Assembly: GCA_005878835.1 (NCBI GenBank)
Contig: VBMV01000052.1
Coordinates: forward strand, 1 to 64,000
Length of the DNA: 64,000 nt
Source of the DNA: Gammaproteobacteria bacterium
GTDB taxonomy: Bacteria > Pseudomonadota > Gammaproteobacteria > Steroidobacterales > Steroidobacteraceae
Reading direction: 5' to 3'
The notes under the pieces are model-generated. The model ran no database searches. It was not told the DNA's origin and saw only the letters and a list, made by a program, of their open reading frames with translations. This document shows positions 44,886 through 53,949 of the stretch, piece by piece; positions within the stretch are counted from its first letter, which is position 1; each line of letters opens with the position of its first letter. Made by a program: the position numbers and the translations under genes.

Positions 44886-45563
44886 CTAGGCGTCGGTGCG
44901 CAGCACGTAGCCCGAGCCGCGTACGGTGTGGATCAGCGGGTGGTCGGTGCCGCGATCGATCGCCTGCCGCAGGCGGCTGATGTGTACGTCGATGAGATTG
45001 CTCTGCGGGTCGAAGTGCAGATCCCATACGCCCTCGAGCAGCATGGTGCGCGTCACCACCTGGCCGGCGCGGCGCATCAGAAACTCCAGCAGCTTGAGCT
45101 CGCGCGCCGTGAGCTCGACCTCGCGTCCGCCGCGCGTCACCCGCCGGGTGAGCAGGTCGAACTCCAGGTCCTCCACCTTGAGGCGCGTGGTGTGGGGCGA
45201 GCCGGCGCGGCGGCGCAGCAGCGCTTCGATGCGCGCCAGCAGCTCCGCGAACGCGAACGGCTTGGTGAGATAGTCATCGCCGCCGGCCTTGAGCCCGCGG
45301 ATGCGGTCATCGACGCTGCCGAGCGCCGACAGCACCAGTACCGGAGTCAGGATACCCTTGGCCCGCAGCAGCTCGATGATCGCCAGCCCGTCGATGTGCG
45401 GCAGCATGCGGTCGGTCACGATGAGGTCGAACTGCCCCGCGGTGGCGCGATTGAGCCCTTCACGTCCGTCGACGGCATGATCGACACTGTAGCCGCTCTC
45501 GCGCAGGCCCTTGACCAGAAAGCGCGCGGCCTCGGCGTCGTCCTCGATGAGCAGTACCTGCAC
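44886..45563 (-). CDS. OmpR-family response regulator (PmrA/QseB/CusR-like)
   Basis: 225-residue regulator. Receiver: acidic pair in VLLIEDDAEAARFLVKGL, phospho-Asp in LIVTDRMLPHIDG, Lys in DYLTKPFAFAEL. The winged helix follows (LTARELKLLEFLMRRAGQVV, NLIDVHISRLRQAIDR, TVRGSGYVLRTDA). LVKGLRESGYSVDHA is the style of the CusR/QseB/PmrA branch. Together with the kinase downstream it forms an operon. The box at 43219-43235 before the PsiF-like gene is a plausible target. Confidence 0.95.
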   Translation of the reverse strand: MQVLLIEDDAEAARFLVKGLRESGYSVDHAVDGREGLNRATAGQFDLIVTDRMLPHIDGLAIIELLRAKGILTPVLVLSALGSVDDRIRGLKAGGDDYLTKPFAFAELLARIEALLRRRAGSPHTTRLKVEDLEFDLLTRRVTRGGREVELTARELKLLEFLMRRAGQVVTRTMLLEGVWDLHFDPQSNLIDVHISRLRQAIDRGTDHPLIHTVRGSGYVLRTDA

Positions 45564-45615
45564 GGGCGACAGGGTAGGAGCCGCCGCCGCCGCCGCGCAA
45601 GAGTCGCTTGGGGCT

Positions 45616-46941
45616 TCAGGAGGCGGGGGGGCGGGCGCGTTCGGCGCTTTGCAGTCGGCCGATCAGCGCCGAGAGGAACACCCGGTTGAATCGCAGCTGG
45701 CAGGACGCCGATACCTGCTCGAGCAGCGTCGAGCTCACTTTCAGCACCGTCACCGCCGCGGCCGCGCGAATGGTGGCGGTGCGCTTGGCGCCGGGCACGT
45801 AGCTCGCCTCGCCGAAGCAGTCGCCGGTATCGAGCGCGCCGACGCGCTGGCTGTGCCGCTCGACCACGCAGTTGCCGGTGACCAGGATGTAGAAGCGATC
45901 GTCCATCTCGCCTTCCTTGACGATCTCCTCGCCCGCCGCATAGTCCTGCCAGCTGCTGGCGCGCAGCACTTCCCAGATCTCGGCATGCGAGAACTCGTGG
46001 AAGAACTTCAGGCGCCGCAGGACGCCGAACTGTTCCTGGCGGTCGATGCGCGCGTTGGCCTCGCGCAGCCGCTGGTGTACGCGGGTGAGGTCGGCGGCGA
46101 AGTCCAGGCCGCTCTTGCAGCGCTTGGCCGGATCCTTCTGCAGCGCCAGCGCCACCACCGTCTCGAGCTCCTCGGGCACGTCCTTGCGCATCGTGTGGAT
46201 CGGCGGCGCGGTCGCGTACACGATCTGGTGCAGCAGTTTGTGCAGATTGCCGGCGCGGAACGGACGCGCGCCGGTGAGCAATTCGTACATCACCGCGCCG
46301 AGTGAATACAGGTCGGAGCGGTTGGTGAGCTCGAGACTCTGCACCTGCTCCGGAGACATGTAGGAGGGGCTGCCGGCGATGCCCTCGATGCGCGAGATGT
46401 CCGAATCCGACACCAGCGCGATGCCGAAGTCGATGATGCGCACGTCGCTGTCCTGCGTGAGCATGATGTTCGAGGGCTTGACGTCGCGGTGGATCACGCC
46501 GCGCGAGTGCGCGTAGTGCAGCGCCTTGGCGCACTTGAACATGATCTCGACGGTGTCGTCGATGCGCAGCAGGTTGTCCGGACGGCAGTAAGCCGCCAGC
46601 GTGCGCGCGCCGTGCACGTGCTCGGTGACGATGTAGCAGTGGCCGTTTTCCTCGCCGGCATCGTAGATGGGCAGGATGTGCGGATGCTGCAGCATGCCGA
46701 CCAGGTGCGCCTCGGAGAGAAACATCTTGCGCGCAATGCGCGCGCGCTCCTCGTCCCCGCCGGTGTCCATGTTGTAGACCTTGATGGCGACGTCGCGGCC
46801 GTAGTACGCGTCATGCGACAGGTACACGATGCCGGTGCTGCCGCGGCCCACCTCCCTGACCACCACGTACTTGCCGATCTTGTCCGGCATGCGTGTGTCG
46901 GGCCGTGCGAGTGGAACGGATTTTGGTACCGAGGTTGACAT
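45616..46941 (-). CDS. Ser/Thr protein kinase with C-terminal cyclic-nucleotide-binding domain
   Basis: 441-residue cytoplasmic kinase. Start ATG 46941; MPDKIGKYVV at 46890 is an alternative. The kinase domain (about 20-290) is complete: VGRGSTGIVYLSHD glycine loop, VAIKVYN lysine, VIHRDVKPSNIML, IIDFGIALV and SPSYMSPEQVQSL. After a helical linker, a cNMP-binding domain (about 320-430) shows AAGEEIVKEGEMDDRFYILV and LDTGDCFGEASYVPGAKRTA, with the phosphate-binding cassette partly kept. Cyclic AMP, cyclic GMP or another ligand may control kinase activity. It ends 52 bases before the response regulator gene on the same strand. Confidence 0.92.
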   Translation of the reverse strand: MSTSVPKSVPLARPDTRMPDKIGKYVVVREVGRGSTGIVYLSHDAYYGRDVAIKVYNMDTGGDEERARIARKMFLSEAHLVGMLQHPHILPIYDAGEENGHCYIVTEHVHGARTLAAYCRPDNLLRIDDTVEIMFKCAKALHYAHSRGVIHRDVKPSNIMLTQDSDVRIIDFGIALVSDSDISRIEGIAGSPSYMSPEQVQSLELTNRSDLYSLGAVMYELLTGARPFRAGNLHKLLHQIVYATAPPIHTMRKDVPEELETVVALALQKDPAKRCKSGLDFAADLTRVHQRLREANARIDRQEQFGVLRRLKFFHEFSHAEIWEVLRASSWQDYAAGEEIVKEGEMDDRFYILVTGNCVVERHSQRVGALDTGDCFGEASYVPGAKRTATIRAAAAVTVLKVSSTLLEQVSASCQLRFNRVFLSALIGRLQSAERARPPAS

Positions 46942-47078
46942 TGGGCGCGGCGCAGGTACGAGGAGGCGCGTCAGGATACGGTCTCCCCACGCCACGCGAC
47001 TGTGATGCAAGCCTCACGCGCTCCCGCACGGACCGAGCGCGGCGGCGGCGGCGGCGTGCGCGTCGGCTCAGGGCCGCT

Positions 47079-48044
47079 TCAGGGGAAATGCTGATAACCG
47101 GAATGCGAGAACTCCATCACAGTACCGTCGCGCACCACCACCGCGCCCGGGGCGGAGCGCAGCGCGCCGATGCGGCTGTAGCCCCAGGTCTGCGGCGGCA
47201 GCTCGCTGAGCAGTGCCGGCAGCTTCTCCGCGTGCACCGCGAAGCACAGCTCGTAGTCGTCCCCGCCGGTGAGCGCCAGCTCGCGCGCGCGCTCCTCCCC
47301 GAGCGTGCGCAGCAGCGTCTCGGACACCGGCACGGCGCCGAAGCAGATCTCGACCCCGGCGCGGCTCGCGTCCGCGAGCTTGCCGGCGTCCCCGAGCAGT
47401 CCGTCGGACACGTCGATGCAGGCGCTGGCATGGCGGCGCAGCCGCTCCCCGAGAGCGATGCGCGGCGTCGGCCGCAGGAAGCGCTCGCGCAGGTAGACGA
47501 GCGCCTCGGGGCTCGCGTGCAGACGCCCCTGCTCGAGGGCCAGTCCCGCGGCCGCATCCCCCGGTGTGCCGGAGACGAACAGCGCATCCCCGGCGCGGCC
47601 GCCGCAGCGGCGCAGCGCCTCACCCCGCGGCACGTGTCCGAGCAACTGCACCGTCACGCACAAAGGTCCGCGCGTCGTGTCGCCGCCGACGAGGGCCACC
47701 TCATGCGCACGCGCCAGCGCGCCAAAGCCCGCCGCAAACTGCGCCAGCCAGCCCTCGTCGGCATCCGGCAGCGTGAGCGCGAGCAGCGCCCACGCCGGGC
47801 GGGCTCCCATCGCCGCCAGGTCGCTCAAGTTCACGGCGAGCGCGCGGTGGCCGATGGACGCCGGCGGGGATTGGTGCGGGAAGTGCACACCGGCGACCAG
47901 CGTATCGGTTGCCGCGACGAGCTCGGCGTCGGGCGCGACGGAGAGCAGCGCGGCGTCGTCACCTATGCCGGCAAGCACGTCGGGGCGCTGCGCTCCGCAG
48001 CCGCGGAAGTACCGCTCGATCAGCGCGAATTCCGACAGCGGCAT
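47079..48044 (-). CDS. thiL: Thiamine-monophosphate kinase
   Basis: 321-residue kinase making thiamine diphosphate from thiamine monophosphate and ATP. Conserved parts are GIGDDAALL near residue 27, AATDTLVAGVHFP, GHRALAVNLSDLAAMGARP, LVGGDTTRGP and ACIDVSDGLLGDAGKL, all family signatures. Dxs and thiamine-dependent enzymes in the window use its product. It ends the nusB-thiL tail of the long riboflavin operon, 16 bases after nusB. Confidence 0.96.
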   Translation of the reverse strand: MPLSEFALIERYFRGCGAQRPDVLAGIGDDAALLSVAPDAELVAATDTLVAGVHFPHQSPPASIGHRALAVNLSDLAAMGARPAWALLALTLPDADEGWLAQFAAGFGALARAHEVALVGGDTTRGPLCVTVQLLGHVPRGEALRRCGGRAGDALFVSGTPGDAAAGLALEQGRLHASPEALVYLRERFLRPTPRIALGERLRRHASACIDVSDGLLGDAGKLADASRAGVEICFGAVPVSETLLRTLGEERARELALTGGDDYELCFAVHAEKLPALLSELPPQTWGYSRIGALRSAPGAVVVRDGTVMEFSHSGYQHFP

Positions 48045-48060
48045 GTGCGCTGAGCCCGCT

Positions 48061-48501
48061 TCAGTGCTCCGCCGGCCGCAACACGCGCGCGGCGCGATCC
48101 AGCACCGCGTTCACGAACTTGTGTCCGTCGGTTGCGCCAAAGCGCCTCGCAAGTCCCACCGCCTCGTTGATGGCGACGCGGTACGGCACCTCCCGGCGCT
48201 CGCTGAGCTCGTACAGGCCGATGAGCAGGATGGCGTGCTCGATCGGATCGAGGAGCCGCGGTTCGCGGTCGGCGAGCGAGGCGAGCTGGGTGTCGAGCTC
48301 CAGGCGTGTGCGCCAGACGCCCTCGATCAGGGCGCGGAAATACTCGCGGTCGGCGCGCACCATGTCCTCGGCCTCGCCGAACTCCTGCAGCAGCTCCTGC
48401 CACGGGCAGGCATTGAGCTGCCAGCGATACAGCGCCTGCAGCGCCAGCTTGCGCGCCACGGTGCGCGTGCCATGGTGCGCGCGGGCCGGCGGTGCGCTCA
48501 T
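48061..48501 (-). CDS. nusB: Transcription antitermination factor NusB
   Basis: 146-residue all-helical protein that binds boxA RNA with NusE (S10) for rRNA antitermination. The opening RTVARKLALQALYRWQLN and the C-terminal PYRVAINEAVGLARRFG and GHKFVNAVLDR are typical. The ribH-nusB-thiL order is conserved among gammaproteobacteria. Confidence 0.96.
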   Translation of the reverse strand: MSAPPARAHHGTRTVARKLALQALYRWQLNACPWQELLQEFGEAEDMVRADREYFRALIEGVWRTRLELDTQLASLADREPRLLDPIEHAILLIGLYELSERREVPYRVAINEAVGLARRFGATDGHKFVNAVLDRAARVLRPAEH

Positions 48502-48514
48502 CGGCGTGCGCCCC

Positions 48515-48985
48515 TCACAGGCGCGCCATCAGGCCGGCCATCTCGAGCGCGCACTGCATCGCCTCGCCGCCCTTGTTTCCGGCCGTGGTCGCGGCCCGTT
48601 CCAGCGCCTGTTCGAGCGAGTTCACCGTCAGCACGCCGAAGGCGATCGGCACGCCGGTCTCGAGGCTGGCGAGCTGCAGTCCGCGCGCGCATTCACCGGC
48701 GACATAATCGAAGTGCGGTGTGTCGCCGCGGATCACGCACCCGAGGGCCACGAGGGCATCGTAACGGCCGCTGCCGGCCAGCTTGCGCGCCACCACCGGC
48801 AGCTCGAACGCGCCCGGCACGCGCACCACCGCAAGATCTGCGGCCGCGCCGCCGCGCTCGAGCCATGCGCCCGTGGCGCCCTTGAGCAGACTCGTCACGA
48901 TGACATCGTTGAAGCGCGCCGCCACGATCGCGATCTTGCGCCCGCGGGCAGTCACTTCGCCCTCGATGAGTTGCGCGGCCGTCAC
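48515..48985 (-). CDS. ribH: 6,7-dimethyl-8-ribityllumazine synthase
   Basis: 156-residue enzyme condensing the RibA-derived pyrimidine and the RibB product to lumazine; it forms icosahedral shells in many species. GTG start 48985 overlaps the ribB stop as GTGA. Family motifs: IAIVAARFNDVIVTSLLKGA, VRVPGAFELPVVARKL, ALGCVIRGDTPHFDYVAGE and FGVLTVNSLEQALERA. Catalytic His is in TPHFDYV. Confidence 0.97.
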   Translation of the reverse strand: MTAAQLIEGEVTARGRKIAIVAARFNDVIVTSLLKGATGAWLERGGAAADLAVVRVPGAFELPVVARKLAGSGRYDALVALGCVIRGDTPHFDYVAGECARGLQLASLETGVPIAFGVLTVNSLEQALERAATTAGNKGGEAMQCALEMAGLMARL

Positions 48986-50151
48986 CCCTCTTCCCCGACG
49001 TAACCCTCGACCTCCAGGCCGAAGGCGGACAGGCCGTGCATCTGTTTCGGCGCCGACAGCACCCGCATGCGCTGCACGCCGAGGTCCTTGAGAATCTGCG
49101 CCCCGACGCCGAAGGTGCGCAGCACCGCGCCCTCGGCGCGCGCCTGGGCCGCCTCCGGCGCCGCCGCGGCGGGGGCGAGCGTGCGCAGCGAATCGGTGAG
49201 CTCGCGGGCGGACTCCTGCTGGCGCAGCACGATGACCACGCCGTCGCCCGCCTCCGCGATGCGCCGCAGGGCCGCCCGCAGCGTCCACGCGCGCGTCGCC
49301 CCCTGTATGCCGAACAGGTCGCGCAGGGTGTCGGCCAGGTGCACGCGCACCAGCGGAGTCTGCGGGCCGTCGAGCCGCCCGCGGGCGAGCGCCAGGTGCA
49401 CCTCGAGGCTGGCGCGGTCCCGGTAAGCATACAGACGGAACTCGCCGAGCTCGCTCTGCACGCTGTGCTCGCAGATGCGCTCCACCGAGCGCTCGGTGCG
49501 CAGGCGGTGGCGGATCAGATCGGCGATGGTGCCGATCTTGAGCTGGTGCCGGCGCGCGAATTCCTCGAGCTGCGGGCGGCGCGCCATGCTGCCGTCCTCG
49601 TTCATGACCTCGCACAGCACGCCCACCGGCTTACATCCCGCCAGGCGGCACAGATCGATCGCGGCCTCGGTGTGCCCGGCGCGCACCAGCACTCCCCCAC
49701 GGCGCGAGCGCAGCGGGAAAATGTGCCCCGGACGGGCAAAATCGCCAGCCACCGACGCCTCGGCCGCGAGCGCGCGGATGGTCGCGGCGCGGTCGGCCGA
49801 GGACACACCGGTGGTGGTTCCGGCGCGCGCATCCACCGACACGGCGAAGGCGGTGCGCTGCTGTTCGTCGTTCACCGGCACCATCTGCGGCAGCTCCAGA
49901 CGCGCCAGGTGCTGCTCCTCCATCGGCACACAGATGATGCCGCTCGTGTGGCGGATCATGAAGGCGACCGCTGCGGGCGTCACGCGCTCGGCGGCCATGA
50001 TGAGATCGCCCTCGTTCTCGCGATCCTCATCGTCCATGATGACGACCATGCGGCCGGCGCGCAGCTCGGCGAGAATCTCCGCGATGGAATTGAGCGCCGG
50101 CGCCTGCGGTGCGGGTGCGCCCTTACCGGTCAATGGCAGGATCTTGGACAT
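48982..50151 (-). CDS. ribB: 3,4-dihydroxy-2-butanone-4-phosphate synthase fused to a degenerate GTP cyclohydrolase II domain
   Basis: 389 residues. The N-terminal RibB domain (1-205) is intact: VVIMDDEDRENEGDLIMAAE and the catalytic region GHIFPLRSRRGGVLVRAGHTEA. The C-terminal half aligns with RibA but lacks its zinc Cys triplet. Where GCH II has H-S-E-C-x-T-G-D...L-R-C-D-C, this protein has VRVHLADTLRDLFGIQ, with no Cys. It therefore should make only the butanone phosphate (RibBX-type). A separate RibA must supply the other precursor. No FMN riboswitch is visible in the 106 bases upstream. Confidence 0.93.
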   Translation of the reverse strand: MSKILPLTGKGAPAPQAPALNSIAEILAELRAGRMVVIMDDEDRENEGDLIMAAERVTPAAVAFMIRHTSGIICVPMEEQHLARLELPQMVPVNDEQQRTAFAVSVDARAGTTTGVSSADRAATIRALAAEASVAGDFARPGHIFPLRSRRGGVLVRAGHTEAAIDLCRLAGCKPVGVLCEVMNEDGSMARRPQLEEFARRHQLKIGTIADLIRHRLRTERSVERICEHSVQSELGEFRLYAYRDRASLEVHLALARGRLDGPQTPLVRVHLADTLRDLFGIQGATRAWTLRAALRRIAEAGDGVVIVLRQQESARELTDSLRTLAPAAAAPEAAQARAEGAVLRTFGVGAQILKDLGVQRMRVLSAPKQMHGLSAFGLEVEGYVGEEG

Positions 50152-50257
50152 GGTGCGCCGCCGGGTGATACGGCAGCTCAGTATACCCGAGCGCTCTCCG
50201 CCCCCGCGCGCACCAACTCATGCCGCTCAGGCGCGCCCGCGCGCGGCAACCGCGGCC

Positions 50258-50857
50258 TCAGCTCCCCGGCAGCGCCAGCAGCCGCGCGAGGTAGCGCGCT
50301 ACCTGGTCGACCTCGAGGTTCACGCGCGAGCCCGCGCGCAGGCTCCCGAGGGTGGTCGCCGAGCGGGTGTGGGGAATGAGGTTGACGCCGAAGCGCGCCC
50401 CCTCGACCTCGTTGATGGTGAGGCTCACTCCGTCCACGGCGATCGAGCCCTTGGGCGCGAGGTAGCGCGCGAGCGCGGCCGGCGCCTCGATGAGCAGGCG
50501 CAGGGAACGCGCCTCCGGGCGCGCCTCGATCACCTGCGCGACGCCGTCGATATGTCCGGACAGGAGGTGCCCGCCGAGCGGCTCCCCGGCCCGCAGCGCC
50601 GGCTCGAGATTCACCGCCGCGCCCGGCACGAGCTCCCCGAGCGTCGTGAGCGCGAGCGTCTCGCGCGAGAGGTCGGCCACGAAAGCCGGCGGCCGCACCT
50701 CGGTAGCGGTGAGGCAGCAGCCCTGCACGCAGATGCTGTCGCCGAGCTGCACGCGCGAGAGCTCGAGGTGGCGGCAGGCGATGGTGAGGCGCACATCGCC
50801 ACCGCGCGTCTCGAGCGAGCGCACCTCGCCGATGTCCTGAACGATTCCGGTGAACAC
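50258..50857 (-). CDS. ribE: Riboflavin synthase alpha chain
   Basis: 199-residue enzyme that makes riboflavin from two lumazines. It shows the two-fold repeated barrel: MFTGIVQDIGEVRSLETRGG ... GDSICVQGCCLTATEV in the first half, and GHLLSGHIDGVAQVIEAR ... KGSIAVDGVSLTINEVEG in the second. It lies 26 bases downstream of ribD. The ribD-ribE-ribB-ribH order matches other gammaproteobacteria. Confidence 0.97.
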   Translation of the reverse strand: MFTGIVQDIGEVRSLETRGGDVRLTIACRHLELSRVQLGDSICVQGCCLTATEVRPPAFVADLSRETLALTTLGELVPGAAVNLEPALRAGEPLGGHLLSGHIDGVAQVIEARPEARSLRLLIEAPAALARYLAPKGSIAVDGVSLTINEVEGARFGVNLIPHTRSATTLGSLRAGSRVNLEVDQVARYLARLLALPGS

Positions 50858-50883
50858 GGCCGCCGCTCCCGCTGCCTCGGGCC

Positions 50884-52044
50884 TCAGCTGCCCGTTGGCG
50901 CGGGCGCGACGCGCGGCCGCAGCCGCAGCCGCAGGTCCTCGCCGAGCTGGCGGGTCTCGATGAGCGTAAACGCGCGCGCCTCGCTCAGGAAAGACGGCGC
51001 CGGAAGCTCCAGCAGCGGCCGCGCGTCATCGCCGAGCAGCCGCGGCGCCACGTAGAGCAGCAGCTCGTCCACGAGCCAGTGCCGCACCAGCTCGCCCGCC
51101 AGAGTGGCCCCCGCCTCGACCTGCAACTCGTTGATCTCGAGCTCCCCCAGCCGGTCGAGCACCGCCCCGAGCGAGAGCCGGCCGTTCACCTCCGGCGCCG
51201 ACTCGATGCGCGCGGCTCTCGCCGTGAGCCGCATGCCCGACTGCACGTCCTTGAGCGAGCTCTGCGCCGTCAGGATCAGCACCTCGCCGCCCCCGGTGAG
51301 CAACCGCGCGCCCGGCGGAGTGCGCAGGTGGCTGTCGAGCACCACGCGCAGCGGCTGGCGCGACGATTCCGCAGCCGTGCCCGCTTGCCCGGCAGCCTCC
51401 GCAGGCAGACGCACATCGAGCCGCGGATCGTCGGCGAGCACGGTGCCGATGCCGGTGAGAATCGCGGAGCTGCGCGCGCGCCAGTGCTGCACGTCCTCGC
51501 GCGCCGCCTCGCCCGTGATCCAGCGGCTCTCGCCGGTGGCGAGCGCGGTGCGCCCATCGAGGCTCATGCCGAGCTTGAGGCGCACCCAGGGGCGCCCCTC
51601 GCGCATGCGCTTCGCGAATCCGCAGTTGAGCTCGAGCGCCTCGTGCTCGAGGAGGCCTCCCTCGACGGCGACGCCGCCGGCGCGCAGCGCCGCGGCGCCG
51701 CGTCCGTTGACCTCGGGGTTGGGATCGGTGGCGGCATACACCACGCGCGCCACGCGCGCACGCAGCAGCGCCTCGACGCAGGGGGGCGTGCGGCCGTGAT
51801 GGCTGCACGGCTCGAGCGTCACGTACACCGTCGCCCCGGCGGCCTGCGCGCCGGCGGCCTCGAGCGCCGTGACCTCGGCGTGTGCCTGGCCGGCGCGCTC
51901 GTGCCAGCCCTCGCCGACGATGCGCTCGCCCTGCGCGATCACGCAGCCGACGCGCGGATTCGGGTCGGTGCTGGCGAGGCCCCGCTCGGCGAGGGTGAGG
52001 GCGCGCTGCATGGCCTCGCGGTCGAGCTCGGAGAACGCGCTCAC
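50884..52044 (-). CDS. ribD: Bifunctional deaminase/reductase RibD
   Basis: 386-residue enzyme that deaminates, then reduces, the riboflavin pyrimidine intermediate. GTG start 52044 (MSAFSELDREAMQRALTLAE). The deaminase zinc site is HAEVTALEAAG and EPCSHHGRTPPCVEAL; the reductase domain begins near residue 150 (VRLKLGMSLDGRTALATGES, ITGEAAREDVQHWRARSSAI). The C-terminal ELQVEAGATLAGELV is also conserved. It follows nrdR by 31 bases, a common nrdR-ribD link. Confidence 0.96.
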   Translation of the reverse strand: MSAFSELDREAMQRALTLAERGLASTDPNPRVGCVIAQGERIVGEGWHERAGQAHAEVTALEAAGAQAAGATVYVTLEPCSHHGRTPPCVEALLRARVARVVYAATDPNPEVNGRGAAALRAGGVAVEGGLLEHEALELNCGFAKRMREGRPWVRLKLGMSLDGRTALATGESRWITGEAAREDVQHWRARSSAILTGIGTVLADDPRLDVRLPAEAAGQAGTAAESSRQPLRVVLDSHLRTPPGARLLTGGGEVLILTAQSSLKDVQSGMRLTARAARIESAPEVNGRLSLGAVLDRLGELEINELQVEAGATLAGELVRHWLVDELLLYVAPRLLGDDARPLLELPAPSFLSEARAFTLIETRQLGEDLRLRLRPRVAPAPTGS

Positions 52045-52075
52045 GGCCGCCCGCTCGCTCCGCTGCGGTGCGCGG

Positions 52076-52660
52076 TCATTTCTCCTCCCCCGAGCCCCCG
52101 GTGGCATCGTTGGCCGCGGGCTCCGGCGGCAGCAGCGGCAGCTGATCGCGGTCCACGGCGCGCGGCGCGTGGCGCTTGCGCCCGCGCGGCTGGGTCGGCG
52201 GCGCGGAGCGGGCGCTGCGCAGCCGCTGGATCTCCTCGTGAAACGCCTCGACATCCTCGAACTGGCGGTACACGGAAGCGAAGCGCACGTAGGCCACCTC
52301 GTCCAGGTGGCGCAGCTCTTCCATCACGAGCTCCCCGATCGCGCGCGAGGACACTTCCCGGTCGCCGAGGCTGCGCACCTTGTGCACCACGCGACTGAGG
52401 GCCTCATCGATCTGTGCGCGCGGCACCGGGCGCTTCTGCAGCGCTTTCTCCATGCCGGTGCGGAGCTTCCCCTCATCGAAGGCCTCGCGCCCCCGATCGC
52501 CCTTGATCACCATCGGCATGAGCAGTTCCGCCGCTTCGAAGGTGGTGAAGCGCTCGCCACACTTCAGGCATTCGCGGCGGCGGCGGATCTGCCGGCCTTC
52601 GCCTGCGAGGCGCGAGTCGGTCACCTTGGTCTCGACGTGGCCGCAGAACGGACAGTGCAT
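52076..52660 (-). CDS. nrdR: Transcriptional repressor NrdR
   Basis: 194-residue repressor of ribonucleotide reductase genes. The zinc ribbon is [13 protein letters not shown] ... [12 protein letters not shown], and the ATP-cone follows ([20 protein letters not shown] ... [16 protein letters not shown]). It is about 40 residues longer than usual because of a basic, proline-rich tail ([16 protein letters not shown]...) of unknown role. It is located between glyA and ribD, as is usual. Confidence 0.97.
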   Translation of the reverse strand: MHCPFCGHVETKVTDSRLAGEGRQIRRRRECLKCGERFTTFEAAELLMPMVIKGDRGREAFDEGKLRTGMEKALQKRPVPRAQIDEALSRVVHKVRSLGDREVSSRAIGELVMEELRHLDEVAYVRFASVYRQFEDVEAFHEEIQRLRSARSAPPTQPRGRKRHAPRAVDRDQLPLLPPEPAANDATGGSGEEK

Positions 52661-52678
52661 GCGGTTTCCGCGCGCTCG

Positions 52679-53935
52679 CTACGGCCCGTAGACCGGGAAG
52701 CGCCCGCACAGCTCGATCACCTGGGGCCGCACGCCCTCGATCACCGCCGCCGATCCTTCCGCGTCCAGCACCTGGGCGATGAGATCCGCCACCTGCTCCA
52801 CCTCGCGCACCGTGAAGCCGCGCGTGGTGCACGCGGGCGTGCCGATGCGCAAGCCGCTCGCCACCATCGGCGGGCGCGGATCGTTCGGCACGGCGTTCTT
52901 GTTCACCGTGATGTAGGCCGCCCCGAGCGCCGCGTCGGCGTCCTTGCCGGTGATGTTACGGTCGGCGAGGCTCAGCAGGAACAGGTGATTGTCGGTGCCG
53001 CCCGAGACGATCTGGTAGCCGCGCTGGGTGAGCCGCGCCGCCAGGGCGCGTGCGTTCATCAGCACCTGGCGCTGGTAGTCGCGGAACTCGGGCCGCAGAG
53101 CCTCGAGCAACGCCACCGCCTTGGCGGCGATGACGTGCATCAGCGGCCCCCCCTGGGTGCCGGGGAACACCAGCGAGTTGAGCTTGCGGGTGATCTGCTC
53201 GTTGGCCCGCGCCAGGATCAATCCGCCGCGCGGACCGCGCAGCGTCTTGTGAGTCGTGGTGGTCACGACGTCGGCGTGCGGCAGGGGATTGGGGTACAGG
53301 CCCGCCGCCACCAGCCCCGCGACGTGCGCCATGTCCACCACGAAGTACGCGTCCACGCTCCTGGCGATGGCCGCGAAGCGCGCCCAGTCGATGACGCGCG
53401 AGTACGCCGAGAAGCCTGCGACGATCATCTTCGGGCGATGCTGCTCGGCGAGGCGCTGCACCTGCTCGTAATCGATCTCGCCGCTGTCGGGTCGGATGCC
53501 GTACTGCGCGGCGCGGAAGAGCTTGCCGGAGAAGTTGACCTTGGCGCCATGCGTCAGATGGCCGCCGTGGTCGAGGCTCATGCCGAGAATGGCATCCCCG
53601 GGCTGCACCAGCGCGAGGTACGCGGCCGCATTCGCCTGCGATCCGGAGTGCGGCTGCACGTTGGCGTAGTCGGCGCCGAAGAGCTGCTTGGCGCGGTCGA
53701 TCGCCAGCTGCTCGACCACGTCGACGTACTCGCAACCGCCGTAGTAGCGCTTGCCGGGATAGCCTTCCGCGTACTTGTTGGTGAGCACCGAGCCCTGCGC
53801 CTCCAGCACCCGCGGACTGGCGTAGTTCTCGGACGCGATGAGCTCGACGTGCTCCTCCTGGCGGCGCCGCTCGCCCTGTATGGCGCGCGACAGCTCGGGA
53901 TCGAAGTCCTCGATGGTCATGGTCGTCCGGAACAT
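52679..53935 (-). CDS. glyA: Serine hydroxymethyltransferase
   Basis: 418-residue PLP enzyme interconverting serine and glycine with tetrahydrofolate. The PLP lysine is in [17 protein letters not shown]. Other signatures: [38 protein letters not shown] and [17 protein letters not shown]. Start at ATG 53935; an in-frame ATG at 53920 is possible. It supplies one-carbon units for purF/purL-dependent purine synthesis encoded in the same window. Confidence 0.97.
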   Translation of the reverse strand: MFRTTMTIEDFDPELSRAIQGERRRQEEHVELIASENYASPRVLEAQGSVLTNKYAEGYPGKRYYGGCEYVDVVEQLAIDRAKQLFGADYANVQPHSGSQANAAAYLALVQPGDAILGMSLDHGGHLTHGAKVNFSGKLFRAAQYGIRPDSGEIDYEQVQRLAEQHRPKMIVAGFSAYSRVIDWARFAAIARSVDAYFVVDMAHVAGLVAAGLYPNPLPHADVVTTTTHKTLRGPRGGLILARANEQITRKLNSLVFPGTQGGPLMHVIAAKAVALLEALRPEFRDYQRQVLMNARALAARLTQRGYQIVSGGTDNHLFLLSLADRNITGKDADAALGAAYITVNKNAVPNDPRPPMVASGLRIGTPACTTRGFTVREVEQVADLIAQVLDAEGSAAVIEGVRPQVIELCGRFPVYGP

Positions 53936-53949
53936 GCGCGGCCGCCTGT

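Noticed and set aside
50152-50257. Possible FMN riboswitch before ribB
   Set aside because: The 106-base gap lacks the conserved FMN-element segments and is too short for the normal aptamer.
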